Of a DNA stretch of 64,000 bases, positions 12,160 to 25,480 are shown piece by piece. The translations under genes were made by a program, and so were the position numbers. Each line of letters starts with the position of its first letter. Position 1 is the first letter of the stretch. The stretch comes from Daphnia carinata (lineage: Eukaryota > Arthropoda > Branchiopoda > Diplostraca > Daphniidae). Location of the stretch: contig NC_081337.1 in the NCBI RefSeq assembly GCF_022539665.2, forward strand, positions 8,966,679 to 9,030,678, written 5' to 3'. A model generated the notes under the pieces. It ran no database searches, was not told where the DNA came from, and saw only the letters and a list, made by a program, of their open reading frames with translations.

Positions 12160-14574
12160 ATGACAATTTTGCCCAAAAAGAAGTCGTCTCAAGCGCGGTC
12201 GGAATCTGAGAGCAATACTGATGGATCCCCTCTCCAACATCTCTCAGTTGGAAGCAATAATCATCTATCACATATTGGACCCGTACCTCAGGTAACATAG
12301 TGTTTCTTAGAATTCATATTCCAGTAAAGCTTTTTAAAGCAATTTCTCTATAATAATATTTGGCTACCAACTAAATTCCTGTCCACAATTGTCATTCGAG
12401 ACACTCAAAATGGCTGGTCCCAGCTGGACTACCATGTATACATAAAAAGCAAATGGTGCTTTGTTCATTACACACTTGCCATATAGTCAGTACTGATAGG
12501 CAAAATAATATAACAGTACAGAGTTATATAGTGCTTACAAACCTCTTTTATTTGTGATTCAATATTACTGTTGTTTACAAATTTCTTCATAGGTTACAGA
12601 ACCACTGAATGTGGCCCGGCTCTCTGGTAGAACATCAACAAGCCATACACACAGCCATGGCCATAGCAGTCAGTCATCCTCTCGCTATGAAGATTATGAC
12701 CTAGAGAGTGGTCCCAGTCAAACAAAGAGGAGGATGAGAGTGAGCCCGCACAGGTATGAATTTGGTTAAAAAAGAACATACTTAATTGAGATCTAAAAGC
12801 ATTTTTCTGTTATTCAGAGCTGTTCGTCCTAAGCACAGAGATAGAAATTCATCCACCTCTGCCATACCCAGTACTAGTTCAGCTATACACAATGTTGCCT
12901 CTTCGTCCAGCTCAGGGAGTTCTCCCACACCTAGCCATGTAGTACCAGAACCTTCTTCGTCTTACCACTGTGAAGATGAATCAGGAAGTGGATACAACAG
13001 TGGAGATGAATATGGACCTGCCAGATCTTCCTCTTCTAATGTAGCCATTTCTGAAGAAGAATGGGAACAGGTATTTTGTAGTAACACATTCTTGGCATCG
13101 CCTTGTTAGTTGTTTTTTTCTTGTTTATTTATTTTTTATTTTTGGCATCAGAAAGAGAGATGGTTTGAGAAAAAAATGCGGAAACGAGGTTTCATTATCA
13201 AACGTATGGGTGAAGACGGTGCGTGTCTATTTCGTGCAGTGTCTGATCAAATCTATGGTGATCAAGAAATGCATTCAATGGTTCGCAAGCATTGTATGGA
13301 CTATATTGTAAGTTACTTTTATGTTGTACTCCGACAAAGTTATTGAGATGATCAATGCCTTTTTTTTCTTCTTTCGTGCATCTGGGTTTCTAATAGGATG
13401 CCAATGGAGACTACTTTTCGCAGTACATGACTGAAGATTTCGCAGCGTACGTGAGCAGAAAACGTTTGGAAAATGTTCACGGGAACCATATCGAAATGCA
13501 GGCTATGAGCGAAATGTACAACAGACACATTGAAGTCTTCTGCTACAGTGTTGGTACGTCTTCCTCAATTTCTTCGTCAGTAATTCCTAATATCAATATA
13601 AAATTCTTGTAGATCCCATTAACATTTTTCATGGAAAACATCAAACTGATGACGAACCTATTCGATTATCCTACCACCGAGGGGTTCATTACAATAGTTT
13701 GGTTGATCCTTATAAAGCAACTGTCGGCGTTGGTCTGGGGTTGCCCGGATTTGTTCCTGGTCAAGCGGACAAGAAATTAATGGGTGATGCTATGCGGCAA
13801 AGTGAGGAGACGCTGATTGAGCAAGCCATGTTGGAAGACAAAGTCAAAGCCACAGATTGGGAAGCTACGAACGAAGCTATTGAGGAACAAGTGGCGCGCG
13901 AGAGCTACCTTGACTGGCTAAGAGAAAACGAACGACGAAACAGACAACAGCAACGTTCTGGTCACTCGGCAACCACATCTTCAAACGCTTGCGAGCTTCG
14001 TTCACCCAGAACCTCAGCAGCGACGTCTTCTGCTCGCAATTCGCCAAAGCCTTCCTTTGTTGAACATCAACGGAAGTCGCCAAATGCATCGCCTCGAGCT
14101 TCAACATCACGCAGCGTTACGACATCTAGTAGCCGAGATGGTTCTTCAGCCAGCCCTATCGCATCGCCTGCTGCGGGTACATCGAATTCTGTCACGGTGA
14201 ACTCGAGTAAACCTGATTGGGGACTTGGCCCAGGTTTTGAATTAGCTGAAACAGCTTCATTTCTCGGACAGTTGCCACCCGATATGTTTGGTAAGAGACG
14301 TTGGTTTCACGAAAAGTTTTCGAAATAATTGTGGTGTATTTTGGCAAAAGGTTTAGCGGATTGGGAGGATGCCGGACTTCTGGCCCAGGTGTTAGCGGCA
14401 TCCCAACAAGAGTATCTGGATAAGCTGAAAAAAAGCCGAGAACCTATCGATGAGACGAAAGATAGCCCTAAAGAACAGCAAGAAGAGAAGCCGATTGATC
14501 AGAGTAGTCGCGACAGTATGATGGCAGATCCATCTAGCGACCTAACCACTGCGAACGGAACTAACAATAGTTAA
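12160..14574 (+). CDS. OTUD5: OTU deubiquitinase OTUD5 (DUBA)
   Basis: Seven exons, 12160-12291, 12593-12753, 12818-13070, 13152-13307, 13397-13553, 13613-14290 and 14351-14574, join in phase to 586 residues (human about 571). The start reads [10 protein letters not shown]. The OTU cysteine protease domain begins near residue 195. [10 protein letters not shown] supplies Asp204 and Cys207, and HYNSL supplies the catalytic His312. A Ser/Thr-rich N-terminal region ends in YNSGDEY; Ser159 aligns with the activating CK2 site described as Ser177 in human OTUD5 and keeps an acidic S-x-x-E context. The last exon carries a ubiquitin-interacting motif-like helix ([20 protein letters not shown]). The family removes K63- and K48-linked ubiquitin chains in innate immune and developmental signalling. 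All catalytic residues are intact. Confidence 0.96.
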
Positions 14575-17065
14575 CCCAGACTCAGTTGTTTTGTTTACGT
14601 ACTGTCTTTCTTATCTTTTTCCCCCGTCAGTCGCAGGGAGTTAAAGAGGCGTGTACCAGAGGAGCCAAGAGAAAGGCATTTTTGCCATGCAAAATTGCTA
14701 ATCTTTGATTCTTGCGGTCTACATTTAGACCTGCAGTGACGTCTGACTGACACAATTGGATTGAACTTTCCCTTATACTTGTCTCCTCCAGCGCCCATGC
14801 TCGCAAACTGGCTGCCAAATCATGTAAAAAAAAAAAAAGGAAATGTCATCCGCGTTCGAAATCCAGTGAAGCAAGAAAAAAAAATCACTTTATAGAAAAA
14901 AGTAAATTGAAATCATTTGTTACACAGCTTTTCTGTCAAAATAGCCGCAGATGCCCCCCTTGCCCTGGTGCCTTGGAATATCTTTCGTCGTGGTTTTCTC
15001 CATTTCGTCTGCTCGTCTTGCGGATGCTGGAACTAACGTCTCCGTACCGCGGTACCTTGGCAGCCAGCTGATGTGATGGCCATAACTCGCACTTTTCTCG
15101 TTTGTCACGTTTCTTCTGTTTTTGTTTTCGTTTTGCTTTTCTTGTAGGTTAGAAACACGTCTAGCTACTCCCGTCTGTTGAAAGCTAAATCATATGTTTT
15201 CTTGTATCACTGACCTCTTGGGCTTTTCGTGTTTGTTTTAAATCTCTTTCTTCCTTGTTTCTGCTCTTGACACTAAACTTTGTGTCAATGGGAAGAAGAT
15301 CAACTGCTTTCTTCTTCATATCTCACCCGTGTACTGCAGATATAAATCTATTTGATGACGACGAAAAATTTAAGAAAATGAAAGAGACAAAAAAATCAAG
15401 CTATATGCAAATATAATAGGAAACTTACTGTCAGCCAGTACCACATTCTACTTGTTTTTACGCCTCTTCGCACACTGCATATTTCGTAAAACAAAAAAAT
15501 CGAGAGAAATCTAATGCAACAAACTATTTGATGAATATGTAGAGCAGAGCGTTTGGGGAAAATGGTTACGACCGATTTTCTTTTTTGCGTAAAACGACCA
15601 TGTACCACGGTCAACACAAGCAAGAAATGAGAAAAATCCTATATATTTTTTGGGCCAGAGAGGGCATGAAATTCAGTCCGCTTTTGGCTCGAAAATGCGG
15701 TTGGAAAGGAAACATAGGGAATAGGGGAAACTATAGACCAGGTCTAGCTTATTTCTGATTGGTGACTTTCCAAGTTGACGTCACAGATCGGCCATATTGA
15801 AAAAAGCTAACACTAGAGGGCCAAGAAGCAGTGGCGCCCTCAACGGCCAGACAATTTCAACAGAAGAGAATTTCCAGTCTTTTTTGTGTGGCCTGCAGAG
15901 TGTGGTGTGTCTGTGATTTCGGCGTTTGGGCCCGGTCGACGACACTTCTCCCACCCCTGAAAAAAAAACTCGGAGTGTGTGTGTGTGAGTGTGTGGTGGG
16001 GCCAAAGAAGGAATTTCTCGTGCACACACTGAAAAAAGTCCGACATTTTGGGTTGCCTATCGCCTTTGTTTTTAGTCTCATCAGTTTTAACCCTCGTTAC
16101 CCAGAAGAAGATACCCAAAAACTGGTGTTGTGTCGACTTGGTGAAGGTAAAAAACGCCACACACTTGTGTGTAGGATGCTTCGTTTATGGAAAAATCTAC
16201 GGGCTGTATGGGTTCTCTTTGTGTGTGTGTCTGTGTTTGGAGGGTAGATGGATTCCCAACTCGAGTCGGAGCCATGGTGAGGGGGTGGAAGGGGAAGGGA
16301 ATAATATGGGGGAGGGGTGGAGGGGACCAGACATCCAACAAAAAAATACCCCCTCTAGAAAAAAGGGAGAGAGAGAGAGAGATGGGAAGGGGGGATAGAA
16401 AAAAAAACATGGCGGGTGAAATTCTATATATATAGTTATATTTTTAAAGAAGGACCTAGGCCCTTGTGCTGCCTACGGGGTTTTTATGCTGTTTTTGTTC
16501 TCAACGATGGTCAATTGTTTCTGTTTAGACGCCTAAGAAAAAGGTTTTTTTGTGGAGATTTTGACGCTGATCATCTGCCTTTGTCTTTCAGGAACATTTT
16601 CTGTCAAGGATAACCACACCAGCACAAGAAATCGCCGATGGGATCGGTACAACAGAAGCCACCACACGAAAAGTCAACAGCCAACCAGACAGTGCCCATT
16701 GCTGTCACAAACCTTTGTTGTCTCAGCTCGGGCTCTGATTGTGGTTAATAGCCAACCCAATCACTTGCAGAACCACACACCACTAGGCACGACAGAAGAG
16801 AATGTTTGTGTGATCAGTCAAGAAAGAAAGTGGAGCCATGATCAGGCTCCTGTGATAGAGCCTTTTTCTTCTCACAACCAGAAAGGCTCGAGGTTGTGTT
16901 CCTCTTCTTTTTTGTGTATGTCCCATTACAACCCAGAATCATTTATTCCGCCTGAGCCCCACACACAAAAAAGTAGATAGGAATAAGCCAGGCTAAAGGT
17001 AGCCCTAGCTGTTGTGTGTGTTGGGGGAAAAAGGGCGGGTGCTGTGTGTGGGGGTTGGTTTGGCG
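14575..17065. other. OTUD5 3' flank and DYRK2 5' region
   Basis: A 2.5 kb stretch without a supported ORF. The left part should be OTUD5 3' UTR. The right part, G/T-rich with short GT and GA runs from about 15970 to 16385, looks like DYRK2 promoter and 5' leader. A good splice acceptor, TTGTCTTTCAG|GAAC, at 16591/16592 and a possible donor, AAG|GTAAAA, at 16146/16147 suggest a spliced non-coding first exon. An ATTGG box and a CRE lie near 15757-15783. Confidence 0.45.
15776..15783. promoter_or_regulatory. CRE palindrome TGACGTCA upstream of DYRK2
   Basis: A perfect CREB/ATF octamer lies about 1.3 kb before the DYRK2 start codon, 12 bp after an inverted CCAAT box (GATTGG) and before a GGCCATATTG stretch. 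The arrangement resembles a proximal promoter. Binding is inferred from the motif only. Confidence 0.45.
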
Positions 17066-19565
17066 ATGTCGCTGGGCTATTTCATGAACACGCGCTGGGG
17101 CGGACTGGCGGCAGCCGTAGCGGCACAGCAAGCGACCAACGACGAACTCCACGCTCTCAATCCTTCAGCCATCCCGCATCACTACTCTGAGGAGAACAGC
17201 AATCCGTTCGCCTTCACGTTGCCCTACGGCGCTCCGTTATCGATTGCCGGCGCCTATCCTCCTCAGCACCACAATCACAGCAGTGGTGCCACGACGGGCA
17301 ATAACGGTGGACCGACCTATCACCAGCAACAACAACAACAACACCACCACCATCCGCACAACGCTTTTGCGCCTTCAGTAGAACTCGGAGCCGCATTGGG
17401 TCTAGCGGGTGGACCGTTGGATCCTCTCCGTCTGACTTCTCCTTCTATGCCACATCTCTGTGGCCTCGACGAGAGGACGATCGGACATTTCAAATCGCTT
17501 TATCCTCCTCCGCCATCTCTAAGTGGTGTAGGCCAAATCGACGATTCATCGTCGATGCTTTGGCAACCGCATCAGCAATCGTTGCCCGTCGCTGTGCCTC
17601 CTCATCCTCATCACTCTCTACCTCTGCCCACTTCCTCATCCAATACTCATCCTTCGTTGAACTCGTTGGGGAACAACGGCCAACAGCAACATTTGAACTC
17701 GCATCCACCCGGAGTCGCTCTCTTGCCCATTTTGACCCCGCACGTTCAATCGTCAGAAATGCCAAGCGACAGTCCACCTTCGCAGCAGCAGAGCTCGTCG
17801 TCGGGCAGTAAGAGCAACGGGACGGGCAATGGAGTGGTGACAAAGCCAAAAGCCAAGCCACGACAACCAGAGGAGGTACTCAAGTACTTCAGCAACGTGC
17901 TGACGCCCTACGAGTGCCAGGAGATCCTGAACTACCCCCATGTCTACTTCATTGGAGCCATGGCTAAGAAGCGGCCCATCATGTCGACGCACAACTCGGG
18001 CTACGACGACGAACAAGACTCGTATATTCACGTTGTCCACGACCACGTGGCCTATCGCTACGAGGTGCTCAAAGTCATCGGCAAAGGTAGCTTCGGCCAG
18101 GTGGTGAAAGCCTACGACCACAAGAACCACGTCTACGTGGCGCTGAAGATGGTCCGCAACCAGCCCCGTTTCCACCGCCAGGCCCAAGAGGAGATCAAAA
18201 TCTTGGAGCATTTAAAGAAGCAAGACAAGGACAATAAGATGAATGTCATTCATTTACACGATTGCTTCGTCTTCCGCAATCATGTCTGCATCACCTTTGA
18301 GCTGCTCTCCATCAACCTTTACGAGTTGATCAAGAAGAACAAGTTCCAGGGCTTCAGCCTGCAGCTGGTCCGCAAGTTTGCCCATTCGCTCCTTCAGTGT
18401 CTGGAGGCCCTCGCCCGCAACCGCATCATCCACTGTGATATGAAACCCGAAAACGTCCTCCTCAAGCAGCAGGGCCGCAGTGGCATCAAAGTGAGTAGAT
18501 ATAAATTTTTTATATGTTATTATTTATCTAGTATTTCTATGTCTCTTTCTGCCTTTCTCCACCCACTACTACTACCATACGTTCACTTCTTTTTTGTGTG
18601 TGAGGGCGTGGGGGGGGGGAATGTAATGGTCGGTCGGATGAACTGGACGGCATCGGCTGTGTGCCGGGAGTACATGGAATAGAAACGGGACTCTTGGGAA
18701 AGAAACCGAAACGTTCTCACTCGGGACTCGACGACGAATGTAGCGGGATGATGGAAAATTTCGATTAACTGTTCCGGGTTCGATGGAAACCGCGGCGTTA
18801 TTTTTTATTGTGAGAGGGGCTTCATTTCTAGTTAGTGGCTTTATTCGATCCGCATTGTTAGAGAGCAATAGACCCTCGAAAAAGAAAAAAACATTTCCGT
18901 TGACCGAATATTGTGTACAGGTCTACATGTAAATACAGTCTCTTCGTCGTTCTAATTTGAAGGATTTTATGGCACACGGGGTTCATTATCTTGGAGGGGA
19001 AGGAGAGAAAGAACGAACGGAGACAGCGAAAAGAAGGTTTCCTTGTGACACTGCCGATCGATTTTCTGGGTCTGTCCAGTGTCTGCGCAGCACGCGCAAC
19101 TTGACCGATGCTGTGTATCCCAATCATACGCAAAATGTTTCTCCTAAGGAAACGGCCATTTTCTGTATATTTCACGTGTGAAAGAAGAAGAAAATAGAGG
19201 GGGAAAGAACTCACAAAGATTTGAGACTAGGGCCGCTCGGACAAAAGAAAGAGATGTCGGAAAAAAGAAAGAGGGTGGTGGAGTGAGTAGTGATGGTGGG
19301 ATTTAAATCATAAATATTCCCCCTTTCTCAAAGACGAATCCGCCTCTATGGGTTCCTTGTTCCCAGGAAACACTTTGACCTGCACTGACCCTAGAAGGGG
19401 CTGCCGACTGGTTCCGTGTGGCTTTTGCTTTTCTTTACTCACTTCTTCCCAGCACATTGGGTCAGCCACCTGGTGTGGGTTTGCCAACCCTCGTCTTCTT
19501 CTTTTCTCCCTTTGTTGAGGCTTTCTTGAGCCCAGCCAGCTGTGTAGAAAGAAAGCCGAGGAGGA

Positions 19566-19609
<44 letters not shown>

Positions 19610-22376
19610 ATGGACACCAACAGGTGCGGGAAGAAGAACGGGCTTAAGCAAGACAAAACTTGAAGAAACTGACGACGAGCTGTTGCCGTGTGCGCTGTAT
19701 ATGATGATGATAAAAGAGAAACCGTTTCTTGGGTTGCCAGCTTTCACGTTTCTCTTTGGTGGAAGCGCATCTTGGCCGTGACAACGAATGAGATTGTAAA
19801 AAAAAAAAAAAAAAAGAAGGGGGAAAAATCAGATGTGGCTCCTGTTCAACTGGAGATAGGCTTGCTTTGCTGCCACTTGGTTCATTGTGATTTTCTTAAT
19901 TGGAAAGTGAACTGCACTCGAGGGTCGTCTGCATCGCTATACAAGCCTGGGAACCGGCGTCACAGTTCAAGGGCGGTCATTTGTGGCGCCGATTGGGGAA
20001 CGCTCGGAGCAGCAGCAAGTCGCATACTTCTTTTCTTTTTTTCTTTTTCCCCATTTTGCCAGTTTTTGAGTGTATCATATTTGTTGTGTATTGGCGCTTT
20101 GAATCGGCGAGGATAGTATTATTCCAGTATTCGGTTGGTCGAACTTCGTGAAGGGCACATATAAAAATTTCAAAGAATATATGGTGGCCATGAAGTTGTG
20201 CGCCCCAGCAAAGTCTCGCACCCCTCCTAAAAGCCTCGAGACTTTCACTGTACACAACGTTGCCATGCTAAGAAGACGGAGCCGCCCACTCCAACCTTGG
20301 AATTATTCCTCTGGTCTCTTATTCCCCCGTTTTCCCTTCTGCTTTTCTTTTTTTTCTCCTTCTCTTTGAACGTCTTTTCGTTTTGGACAATCAACCGTCC
20401 AGGCAGATCCCAACTTCCTCCACCTCCTCGTTGACCTATATTGAAATGGTCAATGATAAAAAAAACGACGATCTTGTTAGTCCATTACTGAATGAGGTCG
20501 AGAACGCCATCGAGCCACATGAGAGACATTAAGGTGCTTCCGATTCGTGTGAATGAGTTTTCTGTTTGTGTGTGTTTTGTATTTTATTCGCTAAAAAGAA
20601 AAATAGAACGGGGCCACTGCCAAGGAGGTGCAAAAAGAAGGGAACGCTTTATAACGCCATCTTTGTTGTCAGGTGTGTTGTGTATTAGTGGTCGGTTTGA
20701 ACGGATGAAGCTTCCGCCTTGGCCGTTCCCGATTTGGAACTCTTCATTTCCTGCGCCCCAAGTTTTTTAATCAACAACGTCTGCTCACTTCAAAGAGAGA
20801 GTCTTGTTTTGGTCTGCTACTTTTCTGACGCATCTGCGCGCGTCTATTTAGGGGGTTTGGGGAGCTCACATTCGGTAGCTACTGGCCTCTTTTACCAGCC
20901 ACTTGAAAAGACAAAAAATAAAAGCGGACGTAGGATGTTATCGACAATTTTGCAATGCACGACGTCAGTCGCTTCGATGAATCCCGTGGTTTTTGCTAGT
21001 CTTTGAGATTGGCGTGAACTGATAAGAACCGGTTCTTTTGTCACTTGGCAACCTTGTTGCTAATCGATTCCGTTCCCAATTGTAATGTAATCTTTGTAAT
21101 TACAATCAAGCAACTCTAGTTGAGTAGTTTCTTGTTTTTCTCTCATATTTACGTTGCTCTCCATTTTCTCTTTCTTCCCCACCCGTTTCTGTAGGTTATC
21201 GATTTTGGCTCGAGCTGCTACGAGAACCATCGGGTCTACACGTACATCCAGTCGCGCTTCTACCGAGCACCCGAAGTCATTCTGGGCCTGCGCTACGGCC
21301 TACCCATCGACATGTGGTCGTTGGGGTGCATCCTGGCGGAGCTCCATCTCGGCTACCCTCTCCTGCCCGGCGAAGACGAGTCGGACCAACTGGCCTGCAT
21401 GATTGAATTGCTGGGCATGCCGCCACCGAGGCTCATCGAGCAATCGAAAAGAGCTAAAATGTTTTTCAGCTCCAAGGGATACCCCCGCTACTGCATGGCC
21501 ACGACAAGGCCGGACGGCACCATCGAGCTACAGGGCGGTTCGTCTAGACGAGGCAAACCGCGCGGACCACCCGGTTACCGGAGTTTGGCCACGGCCCTTA
21601 AAGCCAAAGGACAGGGCTACAAGGTCACTACCGCCAACAGCACGGCCAACGCAGCCGCTAACGGCGGCATCAGCGCCGCCGAATGGTCCGAAGACGAAAC
21701 CCTCTTTGTCGACTTCATCTCCCGATGCCTTGACTGGGATCCAGAGACCCGGATGACACCCGATGAGGCCTTGCGGCACGGATGGCTCCGACGGAGGTTA
21801 CCCCGGACTCCAGCCAAATCGACGGCCGTCGAGAGTCCGGCTAGACAGGCGCCTTGGCGGACCTCGAGTACCGGCAGCGTCGGTAGCGGGACCAATAGTC
21901 TAGGTGGAGGTCCCGGTGGCGGCAATGGCGGTTGCATTAGCGACCGTTCGAGCGGCGGAACCGGTGACTTGATGGTCCTCGGTGACACTACTTCAGCCAA
22001 CGGGACAACAGTCTTGGTTCAATCGACATCCTCGGTTGGCACCTCAACCTCTGCAGCCGGTAGTGGTCAACAACAGCAGCAGCAGCAACAACAACAGCAA
22101 CAGAACGGCGGTGGAGCTTGGCCGCCGGTAACTACCAGGGTCTTTATGAGGACTCGGAGAGCGGCCATGAATGAGGCGCTGGCTTTGGCTGGCCAAGGGA
22201 GCTCTTCGGCGAGCGCTTCTGGCATGTCGGTGGCGACCAAATTGCCCCACAGCGGCAGCACCGGATCCCTAGCTTCGACATTGACGGGTCCAGCAGCAGC
22301 GGCCGGGCAAAGACGATACTCTACCCGGTTACCCGTCATTGATCACTCGTGCTACCCCAACGGCGTTTCTTCCTAA
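17066..22376 (+). CDS. DYRK2: dual-specificity kinase DYRK2 (class II DYRK)
   Basis: Two coding exons, 17066-18490 and 21195-22376, join in phase to 868 residues. ATG 17066 ([13 protein letters not shown]) is preferred over the in-frame ATG at 17012, whose extra 18 residues lie in G/T-rich leader sequence. Residues 1-270 are low complexity with Gln/His and Pro/Ser runs. The conserved class II segment follows ([20 protein letters not shown] box [10 protein letters not shown]). The kinase domain (about 333-665) has [14 protein letters not shown] and IDFGSS. The activation loop carries YTY at 490-492, whose second Tyr is autophosphorylated in DYRKs. A Gly/Ser/Thr-rich tail of about 200 residues with 12 glutamines (767-778) ends the protein. 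The fly relative is smi35A. The kinase primes substrates for GSK3 and acts in proteolysis and the cell cycle. Confidence 0.96.
18491..21194 (+). other. DYRK2: DYRK2 intron, 2.7 kb
   Basis: This intron starts AAA|GTGAGTAG and ends TTTCTGTAG|GTT. It interrupts the kinase domain just before the V-I-D-F-G motif and is by far the longest intron within a left-half gene. It holds simple repeats (AG run 19571-19602, A run about 19798-19815) and no ORF with family features. An enhancer or alternative exon role is possible but nothing shows it. Confidence 0.85.
19571..19602. repeat. AG dinucleotide microsatellite
   Basis: About 16 uninterrupted AG units inside the DYRK2 intron. Confidence 0.95.
22068..22103 (+). 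repeat. DYRK2: CAA/CAG repeat coding 12 glutamines
   Basis: Mixed CAA and CAG codons encode a 12-residue polyglutamine run in the DYRK2 tail (residues 767-778). A shorter Gln/His run is coded near 17324-17359. Mixed codons should make the length more stable than a pure CAG run. Confidence 0.95.
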
Positions 22377-22482
22377 TGAAACTGAGAGTTTTTACCCCAG
22401 CTCTCACAACCAATCTCCTCCTTGTTTTTTTTTTGTTGTTTTTGTTTGTTGTTTTTTTTTCTCTCGCTCTCTCACTTTCACC

Positions 22483-22502
22483 CTCTCTCTCTCTCTCTCT
22501 CT
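22483..22502. repeat. CT dinucleotide microsatellite
   Basis: Ten CT units directly downstream of the DYRK2 stop codon, in the presumed 3' UTR. Confidence 0.9.
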
Positions 22503-25453
22503 TTTTTTTACTTGATATGTATTTTACCCCGGCATTCTCATTTCACGCGACACGGACGAAACATTCGTCGTAAGAAGCCATCGACAGCATATGCGTCCTC
22601 CTTGTACGCTTTTACTTTGTGTCTCGTCAACTGCCTCCCCTCGCGTCTATTTCGAGGAGCAGCAAACGATAAAAGTCATCAGCCGTTGTCGACTTGTGTT
22701 ACCCTGTTTTTGAAATGGTCTTTTTTTTTTCTTTTTTTGATTTTTATTTGGAAAGCAAAACACTCACGGGTAAAGAAGGACGTAGAAATCTCTTATTTCA
22801 CTAGTGCACGCTGATTTAGAAAAAGAACGAAGAAAGAATAAGAAGAAGATGAAAACGGGCTGTCTCTATCATCTCCTTATCAAATTCTGATCTCCGCGGA
22901 TCGTTGACGAATTGTCTTGCTTCTTATTTCAACTCCCGAACGAGGCATGGAACGTCACACATTAGGGTGGGCTAAAAAAAAAAAAAAGAACGGACTGAAG
23001 AAGGCGACGACGAAATTTTTTAAGAATAAGAGAAGCTCTCTTCCACACCCACTCGCTCATTCGTGATGATCTCTCGCTCGCGTTGTCTGCAAGGATATCG
23101 CTGTGGAAGTTTAGGTTCCTCCGGGTGGTTACAAACAAAACAAAAAAAGACACATAATTATAAAAGGGAGATTTGGGTGTTGCTCATTCGTTGATTTCTG
23201 GACTAGTTTTCACGTTTTTAACTATTGTTTATTTGTTTGTTTGTTTTTTCTTTCTTTTCCTTCTTTTTTTTTGCAATATTTTTTTTTTGTGTGTGTATTG
23301 TGTTGGGTCGAAGTTCTGACTTAGGACGTCGCCATATCGACACGCCAAAAAAAAATCTAAAAAGAAAACTAATGTATTTAAAAGAAAAAGACAAAAAAAA
23401 AAGACGGAATTATGTGACATTTGGGCGATTACATTTGACCAGAGCCAAACAAAAGTGCAGAGATGGCGAATAATCTGTAGTTTCTCTCCACAACATTCTC
23501 TCAGAATGATGATTTTTTTTCCTTCTTGGATTTGAAAAAAAAAATGAAAAATATTTGCATCCCCCTTCCCAATATTTTTAATAATTTGGTCGATGAGAGC
23601 AACGGTCCCATTGTAATTTGCCCTTCTTTTGTTTCAGAAATAAAAAATCGTTTCGATTGACGACTCACGTTATGACACCCGCAACAGGAACAAGTGTAGC
23701 ATTGTTTAGCATGTCCATTATAGTTTTGTTGACAAACATGATTCCTCTCCCGAACGTTCTCTCTGCTTCTTCTTGTACACGTTGAGAGAAGAAAACGTAT
23801 TATTTTCGTACCATTTGATTTGGATCCTCGCATGCAGAGAAGGAATACCATCTCTCAGCGAATAGTTGATGGCACCTCAAGGGGAAAATATGTTTTCTCT
23901 TTCAGTACCCAGCGTCATTGCGTCCTCGTCGATTTAAACCGTTGTCTCTTTTCGGTCATGAAGTTGCCGTGGCGAAATGTTTGTTTCCCCAAGCACGAAA
24001 AAAGCCACCGATCATTCAGGGTCTTCGGAAGGATCTTGAAAAATTCCCGGAGGGGAATCATACACGCAATTCTCCCGCAGCAGAAAGCATCTGCCTCCTT
24101 CTCTCCAAACTTGTTCCGTAGTCTCCTTGTTGTCATGACCAAAATGCATCGTAGTAAGCTTTTATTGCGTTGTTCACTTCTCATTCTCGCTAGAGATCCG
24201 AAAATCATCTTGCCCCGACCGTCGACTCTCGCTGTCCTTCTCTATCCATCTCTCTATTTCTCTCTCTCTATGTGTATTTGTTCATGTTTTTTTTTTAATT
24301 GACGCTCCGTCGTGTGTGTGCGTGTGTGAAAGTGCCGAGTATTGCTATTGCTACTGCTGCTCTAATGCTGTGTATTTGGCCTTGTATTTTGAACGATAAT
24401 AATGAAGTGAATGACTGATTGTGTCACAATGTCTTGTGGGCTTTAAACCAATTTTCCCCCCTCATGTTTCCCCTCTCTCTCCGATTCTCTTTTGTGTTCC
24501 TCTCGTATGTTAGTAATGAACGTGATTTTAAGTCGACAAGACAGCGAAAAGAAAAAAAACCTCGTATGAATCACCTGATTTCTTTCATTTTTGATGGATG
24601 CGACCTCTGCATTTTAACGCACCGAGAAAAACATGTCTAGTTGGTGGGTTACAGAAAAGGGGTGATACGCACTTCATCGATTAGCCGAATGCGACGTCAT
24701 CTGATCCGATTCGGATAAAAACTGGGTTAAGGTTGGTCGATGATCTATTTATTCCTGGCGGTTCAGGGTCGAAAGCTTGTCAAATTTCAAATTGTATTTG
24801 TTTATTTTCCGCGAAAAATAACATGGACCGACGACAGGTTTGAGTTTTCAAGCTCATCGCAACAAAGGTTCGACGCCCTTTTTTTTTTTTTTGTTCTTTT
24901 TAAAATTTTTTGAGTGGGATTATTGTTGGCGTAAGTAGTCTGACTCACCAGTGAGAATTAGTCATGTTTTCTTTTTCTTCCAGGGGAACCAATAACTCAG
25001 AGCATATAGTTGCAGTTTTGGGTTCTGGCTGTACACCTTGTCGGCAGGCAGACAATTCCCGAGAGAATGTTCTTATTGTCTTTTTTTTTTTTTTTACGTT
25101 TTCAGAAAGCAGTCAGACCGGATGAGAAAGAAACTAACTTGACCGCAACTTTATGTCGTTTGACGACCTTGATGCCAATCGTGTATTGTGAAAAATACAG
25201 GCGTGAATCTATCCAAGAAGGTCCTTCACCATGGAATGAATTATATCCGGCTGACATTCTTTCACTTGTCTACCAGACGGCCGACGAGGTTTTGATTAGG
25301 GTCTGAACATTGAAATTAGGATTTATCCTGTACGTCAAGGCAAGAAGAAGAAGAAAAAAAGGAATGAACGCGTATTCGAAACAAATGAATTTGGCCTACC
25401 TGTGCATGGCGTGACTTCGTGAGAAGGGAGTGGATGGTTTCATTCATTCGCTG

Positions 25454-25480
25454 TTTTTTTTTTTTTTTTTTTTTTTTTTT
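25454..25480. repeat. poly(T) tract
   Basis: A run of 27 T residues followed by TATTTTTATT. It could be the reversed poly(A) tail of a short retroelement, but no element body or target duplication was found. Confidence 0.9.

Noticed and set aside
17490-18211. Long minus-strand ORFs opposite DYRK2 exon 1
   Set aside because: Shadows of a GC-rich coding exon; the plus frame carries the kinase.
23820-24302. 160-codon plus-strand ORF downstream of DYRK2
   Set aside because: Low-complexity ends, an overlapping ORF on the other strand, no domain or splice context; likely chance in 3' UTR.
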